Origin: Janthinobacterium sp. UMAB-56
GTDB lineage: Bacteria > Pseudomonadota > Gammaproteobacteria > Burkholderiales > Burkholderiaceae_D
Length of the DNA: 64,000 nt
Direction of reading: 5' to 3'
Assembly (NCBI RefSeq): GCF_900095265.1
Contig: NZ_LT607655.1
Location: forward strand, 1-64,000
The notes below the pieces were generated by a model. The model did not search any database and was not told the origin of the DNA. It was given only the letters and a program-made list of their open reading frames with translations. The translations under genes and the position numbers were made by a program. Position 1 is the stretch's first letter; each line of letters starts with the position of its first letter. Shown here piece by piece: positions 31,837 to 39,929 of this stretch.

Positions 31837-32940
31837 CATCCCGATGCGGACTTCACGCTCGAGCAGCTGGCCGTCGCATATTTCGACTGCCGCCGCAGCA
31901 AACGCAATACCCCCAGCGCCCTGGTGTTTGAGCAGCACCTGGAGCGTAACCTGATCAACCTGTTCGATGACTTGCAGGATGGCTCGTATGCGCCCGGCCA
32001 GTCGATTTGCTTCGTCGTCACGCGCCCGAAAGCGCGCGAGGTGTGGGCGGCCGACTTCCGTGATCGCGTCGTGCACCACCTGCTGTACAACAAAATCTCG
32101 CCTCGCTTTTACGCTTCGTTCATCAAGGACACCTGCGCCTGCATCCCCGGGCGCGGCACGATGTACGCGGCCAAACGCCTCGAGGCGAAGATCCGTAGCG
32201 TCACGCAGAACTGGGCCCGCCCGGCGTTCTACCTCAAGTGCGACCTGGCCAACTTCTTCGTCGCCATCGACAAGGACGTGCTGCGTGGGCAGATCGCCGC
32301 GCGCGTCAGCGAGCCCTGGTGGCTGCGCCTGGCCGAAACGATCCTGTTTCACGACCCGCGCGAGAACTACCAGCTGCGCGGCGAGACCGACATGCTGGCG
32401 CGCGTGCCAGCGCACAAGCGCCTGGTCAATCAGCCAGCGCACCTGGGCCTGCCGATTGGCAACTTGTCGTCGCAGTTCTTCGCCAACATCTACCTCGATG
32501 CACTGGACCAGCATGCCAAGCACAAGATCGGCGCCCGGCACTACATCCGCTACGTCGACGACTTCCTGCTGTTGCACGAATCGCCGCAATGGCTGGGTGC
32601 AGCGCTGGTCAACATCAACGAGTTCCTGCCCCGCGTGCTGCACGCCAACCTCAACCCCAGCAAGACGATCCTGCAGCCGATAGCGCGTGGCGTCGACTTC
32701 GTCGGCCAGGTCATCAAGCCTTGGCACAGCCGCACACGGCGCCGCACCGTGCGCGAGGCGGCCAGCCGTATTGCCGGCATCCCGGCGGCCGACGTGTTCG
32801 CGGCGGCCAACAGCTACTTCGGCCTGCTGCGCCAGGCGGACAGCAGCCACGCTGACCGTGCGGCGCTGGCGCGCGCGGTGATGCGGCGCGGGCATTGCGT
32901 CAACGGGGCGCTCACCAAAACCTATAGGAAATCCGCATGA
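31777..32940 (+). CDS. DGR reverse transcriptase
   Basis: Error-prone reverse transcriptase that copies the TR RNA with adenine misincorporation. The 387-residue frame has the RT motifs in order: YFDCRRSKRNTPSA (35-48), KAREVWAADFRDRVVHHLL (85-103), the first catalytic Asp in KCDLANFF (Asp156), GLPIGNLSSQ (224-233) with the DGR-type SQ instead of the SP of group II introns, and the YVDD box (259-262). The thumb follows (LNPSKTILQ, VDFVGQVIKPWHSR). The first in-frame ATG, 31777, lies inside the TR, so the first 20 residues are TR-encoded; no Shine-Dalgarno is visible and the true start is uncertain. Its stop overlaps the methyltransferase start. Confidence 0.96.
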   Translation: MATRTTTTARTRAAPAPSADHPDADFTLEQLAVAYFDCRRSKRNTPSALVFEQHLERNLINLFDDLQDGSYAPGQSICFVVTRPKAREVWAADFRDRVVHHLLYNKISPRFYASFIKDTCACIPGRGTMYAAKRLEAKIRSVTQNWARPAFYLKCDLANFFVAIDKDVLRGQIAARVSEPWWLRLAETILFHDPRENYQLRGETDMLARVPAHKRLVNQPAHLGLPIGNLSSQFFANIYLDALDQHAKHKIGARHYIRYVDDFLLLHESPQWLGAALVNINEFLPRVLHANLNPSKTILQPIARGVDFVGQVIKPWHSRTRRRTVREAASRIAGIPAADVFAAANSYFGLLRQADSSHADRAALARAVMRRGHCVNGALTKTYRKSA

Positions 32941-34940
32941 AGCGCGACCTCTTCACCATGGCCCTTGACCTGGGCAACGAATTGATCATCGACAACTTCG
33001 CCGGCGGCGGCGGCACCAGCACCGGACTGGAACAGGCATTCGGCCGCCCGGTAGATATCGCCATCAACCACGATCCCGAGGCGCTGGCCATGCACGCAGC
33101 GAACCACCCGCACACCACGCACCTGTGCGAGAGCGTGTGGGACGTCGATCCGATCAAGGTGACGGGAAATCGTCCGGTGGGCTTGGTCTGGCTCAGCCCC
33201 GATTGCAAGCATTTCAGCAAGGCCAAGGGCGGCAAGCCCGTAGAAAAACGCATCCGTGGTCTGGCATGGGTGACGTTGCGCTGGGCTGCCAAGTGCAAGC
33301 CCAGGGTCATCATGCTGGAAAACGTCGAGGAATTCAAAACGTGGGGCCCGCTGCTGGTCGAGGCCGACGGCAGTGCCAAGCCGGACCCGGCCAAGAAGGG
33401 TAAGACGTTCGACAGCTTCATCCGCCAGCTGCGCGCGCACGGCTATACCGTCGACTACCGCGAAATGCGCGGCTGCGACCACGACACGCCCACCATCCGA
33501 AAGCGCTTCTTCCTGGTGGCGCGCCGCGACGGCATCGCCATCAAGTGGCCAGAGCCTACCCATGGCGCGCCGGACAGCATCGGCGTGCGCGCCGGCAAGC
33601 TGCGGCCGTACAGAACTGCGGCCGAGTGCATCGATTTCAGCCTGCCATGCCCGTCGATCTTCGAGCGCGACCGGCCGCTGGCGCCGGCCACGCTGCGCCG
33701 CATCGCCAAGGGCATCATGCGCTACGTGGTCGACGCGGCCGATCCGTTCATCGTCGGTGCTGGCGGCCCAGCGCGCGCTGGCGAGCCGCGCCCGACGGCC
33801 CGGCCGTTCGGTACGCTGCTGGCGCGCAACGACAGCTACTTCTGCGCGCCGACCATCGTCCCGGTAACGCACCAGGGCGGCGACCGCACCGAATCCATCG
33901 GGGAACCGTTCCGCACCATCACCGGCGCGCACCGCGGCGAGAAGGCGCTGGGCGTGGCCACGTTGGTGCAGGTGGGATACGGAGAGCGTGAGGGCCAAGC
34001 GCCGCGAGCGCTGGACATTGAGAAGCCGCTGGGCACCGTCGTCGGCGAGAGCAAGCACGCGCTGGTATCTGCCGTGCTGGTCGATGCCGCCCATGGTGAG
34101 GTATCGCCTGGCGGTGTAAAGCGCTGGGGGACGGGTGCGCACGACGTCGAGGCACCGCTCGGTACCGTGACGGCCAGCGGCAACAAGGCCGTGGCCACCG
34201 CGTTCCTGGCCAAGCATTACACGGGCGTCGTGGGTTCCGACCTGGCCGATCCTATCGGTACGATCACCGCCTGCGACCACCACAGCCTTGTGACGGCTTT
34301 CTTGACCGAGCACGCCAACGCGAGCAATCAGCGCGTGATGCCGGCCGACGAGCCGCTGCGCACCATCTGCGCCCAGGTCAAGGGCGGACATTTCAGCATG
34401 GTGTCTGCGCATATCCAACGCGACATGGGCGCCAGCGTCGGCCACGCCGCCGATGCGCCGCTCGGCACGGTCACGGCTGGCGGCGGCAAGTCGGCTCTGG
34501 TCACCAGCAATATGATCAAGCTGCGCGGCACCAGCACGGCGGCCGGTACCGACGAGCCGCTTGGGACTGTCAGCGCCGGGGGCCAGCACCACGCCGAGGT
34601 GCGCTCGTTCCTGCTGGCCTATTACGGCACCGACCAGTCGCAAGGCCTGGCCGATCCGCTGGCCACCGTCACCAGCCGCGACCGGTTCGGCCTGGTAACA
34701 ATCCACGGCCAGGACTATCAGATCGTGGATATCGGCCTGCGCATGCTGCAGCCGCGTGAGCTGTTCCGGGCCCAGGGCTTCCCCGACGATTACATAATCG
34801 GCGATGACCCCGCCCAAGGACTGAAACTGACGAAGAGCGCCCAGGTGCGCATGTGCGGCAATTCTGTGTGTCCGCCCATGGCAAAGGCGCTGATTCTCGC
34901 CAACTTCGCGCATGAGCGCGAGATTGCGAGGGTCGCATGA
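32937..34940 (+). CDS. C5 DNA methyltransferase with internal repeat domain
   Basis: Phage DNA (cytosine-5) methyltransferase, 667 residues against 330-450 for typical members. Motif I is DNFAGGGGTSTGLEQAF (19-35). The catalytic Cys90 is in SPDCKHFS, replacing the usual PCQ-type loop. Motif VI is IMLENVEEF (126-132), and motifs IX-X are near the C-terminus (RELFRAQGFPDDYIIG, VRMCGNSVCPPMAKAL). Between residues 288 and 590 lie about nine imperfect repeats with the core P-L-G-T-V-T-A (for example EAPLGTVTASGN, ADPIGTITACDH, DEPLGTVSAGGQ), in place of a normal target-recognition domain. It may protect phage DNA from host restriction. It is coupled to the reverse transcriptase by an ATGA overlap. 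Confidence 0.92.
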   Translation: MKRDLFTMALDLGNELIIDNFAGGGGTSTGLEQAFGRPVDIAINHDPEALAMHAANHPHTTHLCESVWDVDPIKVTGNRPVGLVWLSPDCKHFSKAKGGKPVEKRIRGLAWVTLRWAAKCKPRVIMLENVEEFKTWGPLLVEADGSAKPDPAKKGKTFDSFIRQLRAHGYTVDYREMRGCDHDTPTIRKRFFLVARRDGIAIKWPEPTHGAPDSIGVRAGKLRPYRTAAECIDFSLPCPSIFERDRPLAPATLRRIAKGIMRYVVDAADPFIVGAGGPARAGEPRPTARPFGTLLARNDSYFCAPTIVPVTHQGGDRTESIGEPFRTITGAHRGEKALGVATLVQVGYGEREGQAPRALDIEKPLGTVVGESKHALVSAVLVDAAHGEVSPGGVKRWGTGAHDVEAPLGTVTASGNKAVATAFLAKHYTGVVGSDLADPIGTITACDHHSLVTAFLTEHANASNQRVMPADEPLRTICAQVKGGHFSMVSAHIQRDMGASVGHAADAPLGTVTAGGGKSALVTSNMIKLRGTSTAAGTDEPLGTVSAGGQHHAEVRSFLLAYYGTDQSQGLADPLATVTSRDRFGLVTIHGQDYQIVDIGLRMLQPRELFRAQGFPDDYIIGDDPAQGLKLTKSAQVRMCGNSVCPPMAKALILANFAHEREIARVA

Positions 34941-35098
34941 TGTACGACCTCGCCCGAGTCGAACGCCAGCACCAGGCAAACAACAAGGGACCGGTGTATT
35001 CGCTAATCCGCAAGCGCTGCGCCTGCGGCAAGGTCAGCACCGCGCGACAGCTGCGCCAATATGGTCGCTGTGTGACCTGTGTCCGGAGTACGCCATGA
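34937..35098 (+). CDS. Small Cys-containing phage protein
   Basis: A 53-residue basic protein (MMYDLARVERQHQANNKGPV) with CAC at residues 28-30 and CVTC at 45-48, a likely small zinc-binding module. It overlaps the methyltransferase stop (ATGA) and the next gene's start (ATGA). The tight coupling supports translation. Function unknown. Confidence 0.6.
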   Translation: MMYDLARVERQHQANNKGPVYSLIRKRCACGKVSTARQLRQYGRCVTCVRSTP

Positions 35099-35388
35099 CG
35101 AAATGCATCACCAGCGATAAATGGCGCGGCGAGCGTGACGAGCCTGTCAACCCGTCCACCGTGCGCTACAAGGCGCAGGAAGCGACCGCGCCCAGCTGCG
35201 AAGGCTGCCTGTTCGAGCGCTCCGTGGGCGTGTGCTCGACGGCCGCCGCGATGGCCGTGGCCAACGACCAGCCGGACTGCGACGACCGCTCACCGGCCGG
35301 CACGACCTACATCTACGTGCTGGATAAAAGCGATCCGCGCCAGCTCGACCTGATCAAACCCCTGAAACATCTGGAAAGCACATCATGA
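35095..35388 (+). CDS. Hypothetical phage protein with Cys cluster
   Basis: A 97-residue protein with a Cys motif (SCEGCLFERSVGVC) and a final conserved-looking strand (TYIYVLDKSDPRQLDLIKPL). Five Cys in total suggest metal binding. It overlaps both neighbours by 4 bp. It was not assigned to a family. It is the penultimate gene of the DGR-methyltransferase operon. Confidence 0.6.
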   Translation: MTKCITSDKWRGERDEPVNPSTVRYKAQEATAPSCEGCLFERSVGVCSTAAAMAVANDQPDCDDRSPAGTTYIYVLDKSDPRQLDLIKPLKHLESTS

Positions 35389-35603
35389 GCACTATGACCG
35401 AAGTACGAAAATTCCTGCGCCTGCCCTCGGTGATCGAGATCGTCGGTATCCAGCGCACGGCCATCTACGACCGCATCAAGAAGGGCACCTTCCCTGCGCC
35501 AATCAGCCTGGGCCCACGCGCTGTAGTGTGGGATTCGACAGCAATTGCCGCATGGCAGGAAAAAATTATCGAGGATGCGCGCGCGCCGTCGGCAAAAAAC
35601 TAA
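35385..35603 (+). CDS. AlpA-family regulator / excisionase-like protein
   Basis: A 72-residue helix-turn-helix protein: FLRLPSVIEIVGIQRTAIYD, then IKKGTFPAPISLGPRAVVWD and AAWQEKI, the AlpA pattern. AlpA-type proteins act as excisionases or activators of int in prophages and islands. It is the last gene before the right prophage end, next to repeats that could be recombination-protein sites. It lies downstream of the putative repressor-controlled promoter, so it could be made together with the DGR on induction. Confidence 0.82.
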   Translation: MSTMTEVRKFLRLPSVIEIVGIQRTAIYDRIKKGTFPAPISLGPRAVVWDSTAIAAWQEKIIEDARAPSAKN

Positions 35604-35624
35604 TGGGGGTAGAAATGGGGGTAG
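35603..35624. repeat. Direct repeat ATGGGGGTAG x2 at prophage right end
   Basis: ATGGGGGTAG occurs at 35603-35612 and 35615-35624, a 12-bp period, between the AlpA stop codon and the right att region. Similar pairs next to attachment sites are bound by integrase or excisionase in other phages. The left end has the analogous triple GGCGTAA. Confidence 0.5.
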
Positions 35625-35633
35625 GAGAAAAAG

Positions 35634-35659
35634 AAAAAGCCCCTCTAGAGGGGCTTTTT
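35634..35659. terminator. Bidirectional terminator (26-bp perfect palindrome)
   Basis: AAAAAGCCCCTCT and AGAGGGGCTTTTT form a perfect 26-bp palindrome, giving a GC-rich stem with T5 on either strand. It ends the rightward prophage operon and also stops transcription from tRNA-Ser into the prophage. Confidence 0.85.
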
Positions 35660-35667
35660 CAAAATAC

Positions 35668-35760
35668 TGGCGGAGACGGTGGGATTCGAACCCACGATAC
35701 AGGTATAAGCCGTATGCATCCTTAGCAGGGATGTGCCTTCGGCCACTCGGCCACGTCTCC
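35668..35760 (-). tRNA. serX: tRNA-Ser (anticodon GCT)
   Basis: On the minus strand the acceptor GGAGACG pairs with CGTCTCC, followed by discriminator G and encoded CCA (35668-35670). The anticodon stem CATCC/GGATG encloses the loop CTGCTAA with anticodon GCT. A long variable arm (ACGGCTTATACCTGT region) and T-loop TTCGAAT complete a class II serine tRNA. Its 3' end faces the prophage, the normal site of phage integration. Symbol is generic. Confidence 0.96.
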
Positions 35761-35824
35761 TAGCTGATTACTCAACTATGTCTCTGTAGCTAACTGCGCT
35801 GCAGCGACGAACGTCATAATATCG

Positions 35825-35863
35825 ATTGCCCCCCCTTTGGTCAAGGGCGTGGGGCAATATTTT
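35825..35863. terminator. Terminator between tRNA-Ser and lysC
   Basis: ATTGCCCC (35825-35832) pairs with GGGGCAAT (35851-35858), with further pairing of CCCTT and AAGGG inside. A T-run follows on the plus strand, and the stem lies 12 bp after the lysC stop codon on the minus strand. Confidence 0.65.
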
Positions 35864-35870
35864 TAGATAT

Positions 35871-37118
35871 TTAAGCTTTTTCCAGCTCGAACGCCTTATG
35901 CAGCGCGCGCACGGCCAGTTCCATGTACTTTTCATCGATCAGCACGGAAATCTTGATCTCGGAAGTGGAGATCATCATGATGTTGATGCCCTCTTCCGAC
36001 AGGGTACGGAACATTTGCGACGCCACGCCAACATGGCTGCGCATGCCCACGCCGACGACGGACAGTTTCGACACTTTAGCGTCGCCCGTGATGCTGGCCG
36101 CGCCCAGCGATTCGCGGTTCGTTTCCAGCACGGCCAGCGCGCGCGTGTATTCGCCGCGCGAGACAGTGAAGGTGAAGTCCGTTTTACCGTCGACCGACTG
36201 ATTCTGTATGATCATGTCGACTTCGATATTCGCGTCCGCCACCGGTCCCAGGATGTGGTAGGCCACTCCCGGGCGGTCGGGCACGCCGAGCACGGTGATT
36301 TTGGCTTCATCGCGGTTGAAGGCGATGCCGGAGATGACTGCTTGTTCCATGTTTGTATCTTCCTCAAACGAAATCAGGGTGCCTGAATTGGCTTCTATTT
36401 CCAGCGGCAACATCGGGTCGGTCAGCGACGACAGCACGCGCGTGGGAACGCGGTAGTTGCCGGCGAATTCCACCGAACGCGTTTGCAGCACTTTGGAGCC
36501 CAGCGAAGCCAGTTCCAGCATTTCTTCAAAGGTGATGGTCTTCAGGCGGCGCGCCTCGGAGACCACGCGCGGGTCGGTCGTGTAGACGCCATCAACGTCC
36601 GTGAAGATCAGGCATTCTGCCGCCTTCATGGCGGCGGCGATGGCCACGGCCGAGGTGTCGGAACCGCCGCGACCCAGGGTCGCGATGTTGTCGTGTTCGT
36701 CGACGCCCTGGAAACCGGTAATGATGACAATCTTGCCCGCATCGAGGTCGCGTTTGACTTTTTCGTCATCGATCGACTGGATGCGTGCCTTGGTAAAGGC
36801 GGAATCGGTCTTGATCGCGACTTGCCAGCCAGCATAGGATACGGCTTGTTTGCCGATCGCCAGCAGTGCCATCGACAATAGGCCGACGGACACTTGTTCG
36901 CCTGTCGAGGCGATCATGTCAAGTTCACGGGGATCGGGTTGATCCATGATTTCCTTGGCCAGTCCAATCAGGCGGTTGGTTTCGCCCGACATGGCCGATG
37001 GCACCACCACGATTTGATGCCCAGCGTCGTGCCACTTGGCAACGCGCTTGGCGACATTCTTGATACGGTCAGTCGAGCCCATCGACGTACCGCCATATTT
37101 GTGGACGATTAATGCCAT
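35871..37118 (-). CDS. lysC: Aspartate kinase
   Basis: Phosphorylates aspartate, the first step of the Lys, Thr, Met and diaminopimelate pathway. The 415-residue protein starts MALIVHKYGGTSMGS with the kinase signature KYGGTS. It continues with VVVPSAMSGETNRLIGLAKE, then GRGGSDTSAVAIAAAMKA. The C-terminal third has two ACT domains (KITVLGVPDRPGVAYHILGP, SKLSVVGVGMRSHVGVASQM) for feedback control by Lys and/or Thr. The ATG at 37118 was chosen; the frame is open to 37139 only through a TTG. In the beta subclass it normally adjoins tilS and a serine tRNA, as here. Confidence 0.97.
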   Translation of the reverse strand: MALIVHKYGGTSMGSTDRIKNVAKRVAKWHDAGHQIVVVPSAMSGETNRLIGLAKEIMDQPDPRELDMIASTGEQVSVGLLSMALLAIGKQAVSYAGWQVAIKTDSAFTKARIQSIDDEKVKRDLDAGKIVIITGFQGVDEHDNIATLGRGGSDTSAVAIAAAMKAAECLIFTDVDGVYTTDPRVVSEARRLKTITFEEMLELASLGSKVLQTRSVEFAGNYRVPTRVLSSLTDPMLPLEIEANSGTLISFEEDTNMEQAVISGIAFNRDEAKITVLGVPDRPGVAYHILGPVADANIEVDMIIQNQSVDGKTDFTFTVSRGEYTRALAVLETNRESLGAASITGDAKVSKLSVVGVGMRSHVGVASQMFRTLSEEGINIMMISTSEIKISVLIDEKYMELAVRALHKAFELEKA

Positions 37119-37314
37119 AAGAGTGAAGTTTCCGCTCAAGAAGAATAAAAAAGGAGGGCTTTACTCTACATGCCGCAATGCAAAATAACAAGCTAAAAAG
37201 CGCATTAGCTCATACCGATTGCGCATATGGAAATAACCAATCCATGCAGTCGGGAGCGCATGGGCAGCCACTTGGCGGCCACCCCGGGAGTGGCCGTGGC
37301 GGCTGCCCTTACGC

Positions 37315-38733
37315 TCAGCAGGAGACCCAGCGCAGGGCGACGCGAGGACGATCCAGCAGACTCAGGCAATGGCAGTCGAGGCCAATACCTGCCGCGAACA
37401 GCAATTGTTGCGCCGCACAGACAAGGGGCAGGCGTTCACGTTCCCAGGCGGGCACGTCAAACGCCTGGTAGTGGTATTTCAAGCTCTTGGTGGGACGGTT
37501 CAAGGCCAGTTTCAGGCGCTCGCCGCCCTGGCGGAAGTCGATGGTCAAGGTTTGAGCTTGCAACCAGGCAATATCGATGCCTTGCCCGCCCGCTTCCACC
37601 GCATCGAAATGCAGCACGCCTCCGTAGGCGGGGAAGGCCAGGCTGGCTTCGCCCTGCCAGGTAAATTGCTGGCCGGCTTTTTCCAGACCCGGGATGCCGA
37701 CATCGCTCTTGTCGCGCATGCCGGCCAGCTCATCGAGCTTGGGCGTCAGGTACAGCCGGTCGCGGTGGCGCCGCACGTGGCATTCGGGATGCGTCACCAG
37801 TAGTTGTGCATCGGGCCGCGCCTCTAACAGTTGCGCCAGCATTTCCGCCAACCATGCCGTCGACGGCATGCGCAAGCCGCGCGTGCCGAACCAGTGGCGC
37901 AGCAGGTTGTAGCAGCGGTCCGCACTCAGCTCGCGCAATTTCGCCAGCTCGATGCAATCGCCGTCCAGACAGTTTGCCAGGTCTTGCGTCGCCAGTTCCG
38001 TCAGCAGGCGCTGCGCCGATTGCGCGTGCTGGGCGCTGCGGGCGAAGCGTTCCTGGAATCCAGGAAAGGCCTGCGCCAGCACGGGCATCACCTGGTGTCG
38101 CAAGGCATTGCGGGCGAAACGGGGATCGTCGTTCGATTCATCATGGATGTGCACAATCGCATGCCGCGCCACATACGCTTCGAGCTGTTTGCGCGAGACG
38201 GGCAGCAGCGGGCGCGCCATCACCAGGTCCGGGTTGCCCAGCAGCTCGGGCGCGCTGTTGGCGCCATCCATGCCGGACAGTCCAGCCGTGCCGGAGCCGC
38301 GCAGCAATTGCAGCAGCACCGTCTCGGCCTGGTCATCCTGGTGGTGGGCCGTCAGCAGCAGGCGCACGCCATGCGCCGCGCACAGCTCGCCCAAGGCCGC
38401 GTAACGGCGCTTGCGGGCGGCCTCTTCCGTACCCGTCTTCGCATGCTTTTCCAGCGTGACCTTGCGTGCTTCAAAGGCGATGCCCATGCTGGCGCACAAT
38501 TGCTCGCAGTGCAGCAGCCACGCATCCGCATGCGGGCTCAGGCCGTGATGCACGTGAAACGCGTGCAAGGCCACGCCGTGCTCCTGCGCCCAGGCATGCG
38601 CCAGGTGCAGCAGGGCCGAGGAATCGAGGCCACCGCTGAGGGCGATGCCGACGGGACTGCCAGCGGGCGGCAGGCAGGCGTCCAGCGCACCGGCAAAGAT
38701 AGCGGCGACGGTGGCGGTTTGTTGCTTTTTCAA
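37315..38733 (-). CDS. tilS: tRNA(Ile)-lysidine synthase
   Basis: Converts C34 of the CAU-anticodon tRNA-Ile to lysidine, which changes its codon reading from AUG to AUA; essential. The 472-residue protein has the PP-loop ATPase signature SGGLDSS (33-39), HVHHGLSPHADAW, LLTAHHQDDQAET and RPLLPVSRKQLEAY, then the TilS substrate-binding and C-terminal domains (FRQGGERLKLALNRPTKSLK). It lies between accA and lysC on the same strand, with palindromic elements upstream. Confidence 0.96.
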   Translation of the reverse strand: MKKQQTATVAAIFAGALDACLPPAGSPVGIALSGGLDSSALLHLAHAWAQEHGVALHAFHVHHGLSPHADAWLLHCEQLCASMGIAFEARKVTLEKHAKTGTEEAARKRRYAALGELCAAHGVRLLLTAHHQDDQAETVLLQLLRGSGTAGLSGMDGANSAPELLGNPDLVMARPLLPVSRKQLEAYVARHAIVHIHDESNDDPRFARNALRHQVMPVLAQAFPGFQERFARSAQHAQSAQRLLTELATQDLANCLDGDCIELAKLRELSADRCYNLLRHWFGTRGLRMPSTAWLAEMLAQLLEARPDAQLLVTHPECHVRRHRDRLYLTPKLDELAGMRDKSDVGIPGLEKAGQQFTWQGEASLAFPAYGGVLHFDAVEAGGQGIDIAWLQAQTLTIDFRQGGERLKLALNRPTKSLKYHYQAFDVPAWERERLPLVCAAQQLLFAAGIGLDCHCLSLLDRPRVALRWVSC

Positions 38734-38756
38734 TGTGGACTCCGGGAATGCAAAGA

Positions 38757-38800
38757 GGGACAGGCGGCTAAACGGATGGTGTCGTTTAGCGGACTGTCCC
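38757..38800. repeat. REP-like hairpin 1 in accA-tilS spacer
   Basis: GGGACAG (38757-38763) and CTGTCCC (38794-38800) pair, and inside them GCTAAACG pairs with CGTTTAGC. It is a 44-bp dyad just upstream of tilS. Such GGGACAG...CTGTCCC palindromes look like dispersed intergenic elements rather than terminators (no T-run). Confidence 0.55.
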
Positions 38801-38832
38801 TGGAAATACTAATTCATTGCAGGCGAAAATCA

Positions 38833-38872
38833 GGGGTCAGACCCGACGGGACTCGGCGTCCCCGTCTAACCC
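38833..38872. repeat. REP-like hairpin 2 in accA-tilS spacer
   Basis: GGGGTCAGAC (from 38833) pairs with GTCTAACCCC (to 38872) with one mismatch, and a second short stem of CGGGAC with GTCCCC lies inside. It lies 28 bp after the accA stop codon. It resembles repetitive palindromes found in Oxalobacteraceae spacers; other copies in the genome would confirm this. Confidence 0.5.
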
Positions 38873-38900
38873 CAGCATTTTGCTGCGTAGCCAATAACGC

Positions 38901-39875
38901 TTACTCGCTCGGCGTGGTTTCCTTGAACTTGCCGTAACTCAGCAGTTTTTCATGGCGCGCAGCCAGCAAGTCCTTGGTTTTCATGCCGTGGAACTGGCGC
39001 AGGGTGTCGGCCAGTGCGCGTTTCAGCAAGGTGGCCATCTGTTTCGGATCGCGGTGGGCGCCGCCCAGCGGCTCGTTGATGATCTTGTCGATCAAGCCCA
39101 TGGCTTTCAGGCGGTGGGCGGTGAGGCCCAGCGCTTCGGCCGCGTCGGAAGCACGCTCGGCGCTCTTCCACAGGATAGAGGCGCAGCCTTCCGGCGAAAT
39201 CACGGCATAGGTCGAGTATTGCAGCATCAGCACGGCATCGCCCACGGCAATCGCCAGTGCGCCGCCGGAACCGCCTTCACCGATGATGGTGGCGATCAAA
39301 GGCACTTTCAGCTCGGCCATCACGTACAGATTGTGGCCGATGGCTTCCGACTGGCCGCGCTCTTCCGCGTCGATGCCGGGGAAGGCGCCTGGCGTATCGA
39401 CGAAGGTGAAGATGGGCAAGTTGAACTTTTCAGCCACTTTCATCAGGCGCATGGCCTTGCGATAGCCTTCGGGCTTCGGCATGCCGAAATTGCGCATGGC
39501 GCGTTCTTTCGTGTCACGGCCCTTCTGGTGGCCGATGACCATGCACGGCTGGCCGTTGAAGCGGGCCAGGCCGCCCACGACGGACAGATCGTCCGCGTAG
39601 CTGCGGTCGCCATGCAATTCGTGGAAATCAGTAAAGATTTCATTCACGTAATCCATGGTGTAAGGGCGCTGCGGGTGGCGCGCGATCTGCGCCACTTGCC
39701 ATGGCGTCAGCTTGGCGTAGATATCTTTGGTCAGCTGCTGGCTCTTCTTGGCCAGGCGGTCGATCTCTTCCGAGATATCGACGGCCGAATCGTCTTGCAC
39801 GAAGCGCAACTCTTCGATCTTGGAATCGAGTTCCGCGATCGGCTGTTCAAAATTGAGGAAAGTCGTTTTAGTCAT
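38901..39875 (-). CDS. accA: Acetyl-CoA carboxylase carboxyltransferase subunit alpha
   Basis: Alpha subunit of the carboxyltransferase that makes malonyl-CoA for fatty-acid synthesis; partner of AccD. The 324-residue protein has the expected [19 protein letters not shown] start, [40 protein letters not shown], then [20 protein letters not shown] and the oxyanion-forming [22 protein letters not shown] lies 5 bp before the ATG at 39875. It is upstream of tilS on the same strand. Confidence 0.97.
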   Translation of the reverse strand: MTKTTFLNFEQPIAELDSKIEELRFVQDDSAVDISEEIDRLAKKSQQLTKDIYAKLTPWQVAQIARHPQRPYTMDYVNEIFTDFHELHGDRSYADDLSVVGGLARFNGQPCMVIGHQKGRDTKERAMRNFGMPKPEGYRKAMRLMKVAEKFNLPIFTFVDTPGAFPGIDAEERGQSEAIGHNLYVMAELKVPLIATIIGEGGSGGALAIAVGDAVLMLQYSTYAVISPEGCASILWKSAERASDAAEALGLTAHRLKAMGLIDKIINEPLGGAHRDPKQMATLLKRALADTLRQFHGMKTKDLLAARHEKLLSYGKFKETTPSE

Positions 39876-39929
39876 TGTACCTCCAGGTTTTACCGGCCAC
39901 GGCGCCAGGGCGCGCGGCATCATCTATGT

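Noticed and set aside
32922-34979. A 685-codon minus-strand frame over the methyltransferase gene
   Set aside because: The plus strand holds a methyltransferase with all catalytic motifs in the same span. The minus frame has no recognisable protein features.
35668-35760. Exact direct repeat between tRNA-Ser and the left fragment as a confirmed att pair
   Set aside because: Only 25 of 29 positions match and the discriminator base differs, so a confirmed att core cannot be claimed from the sequence alone.
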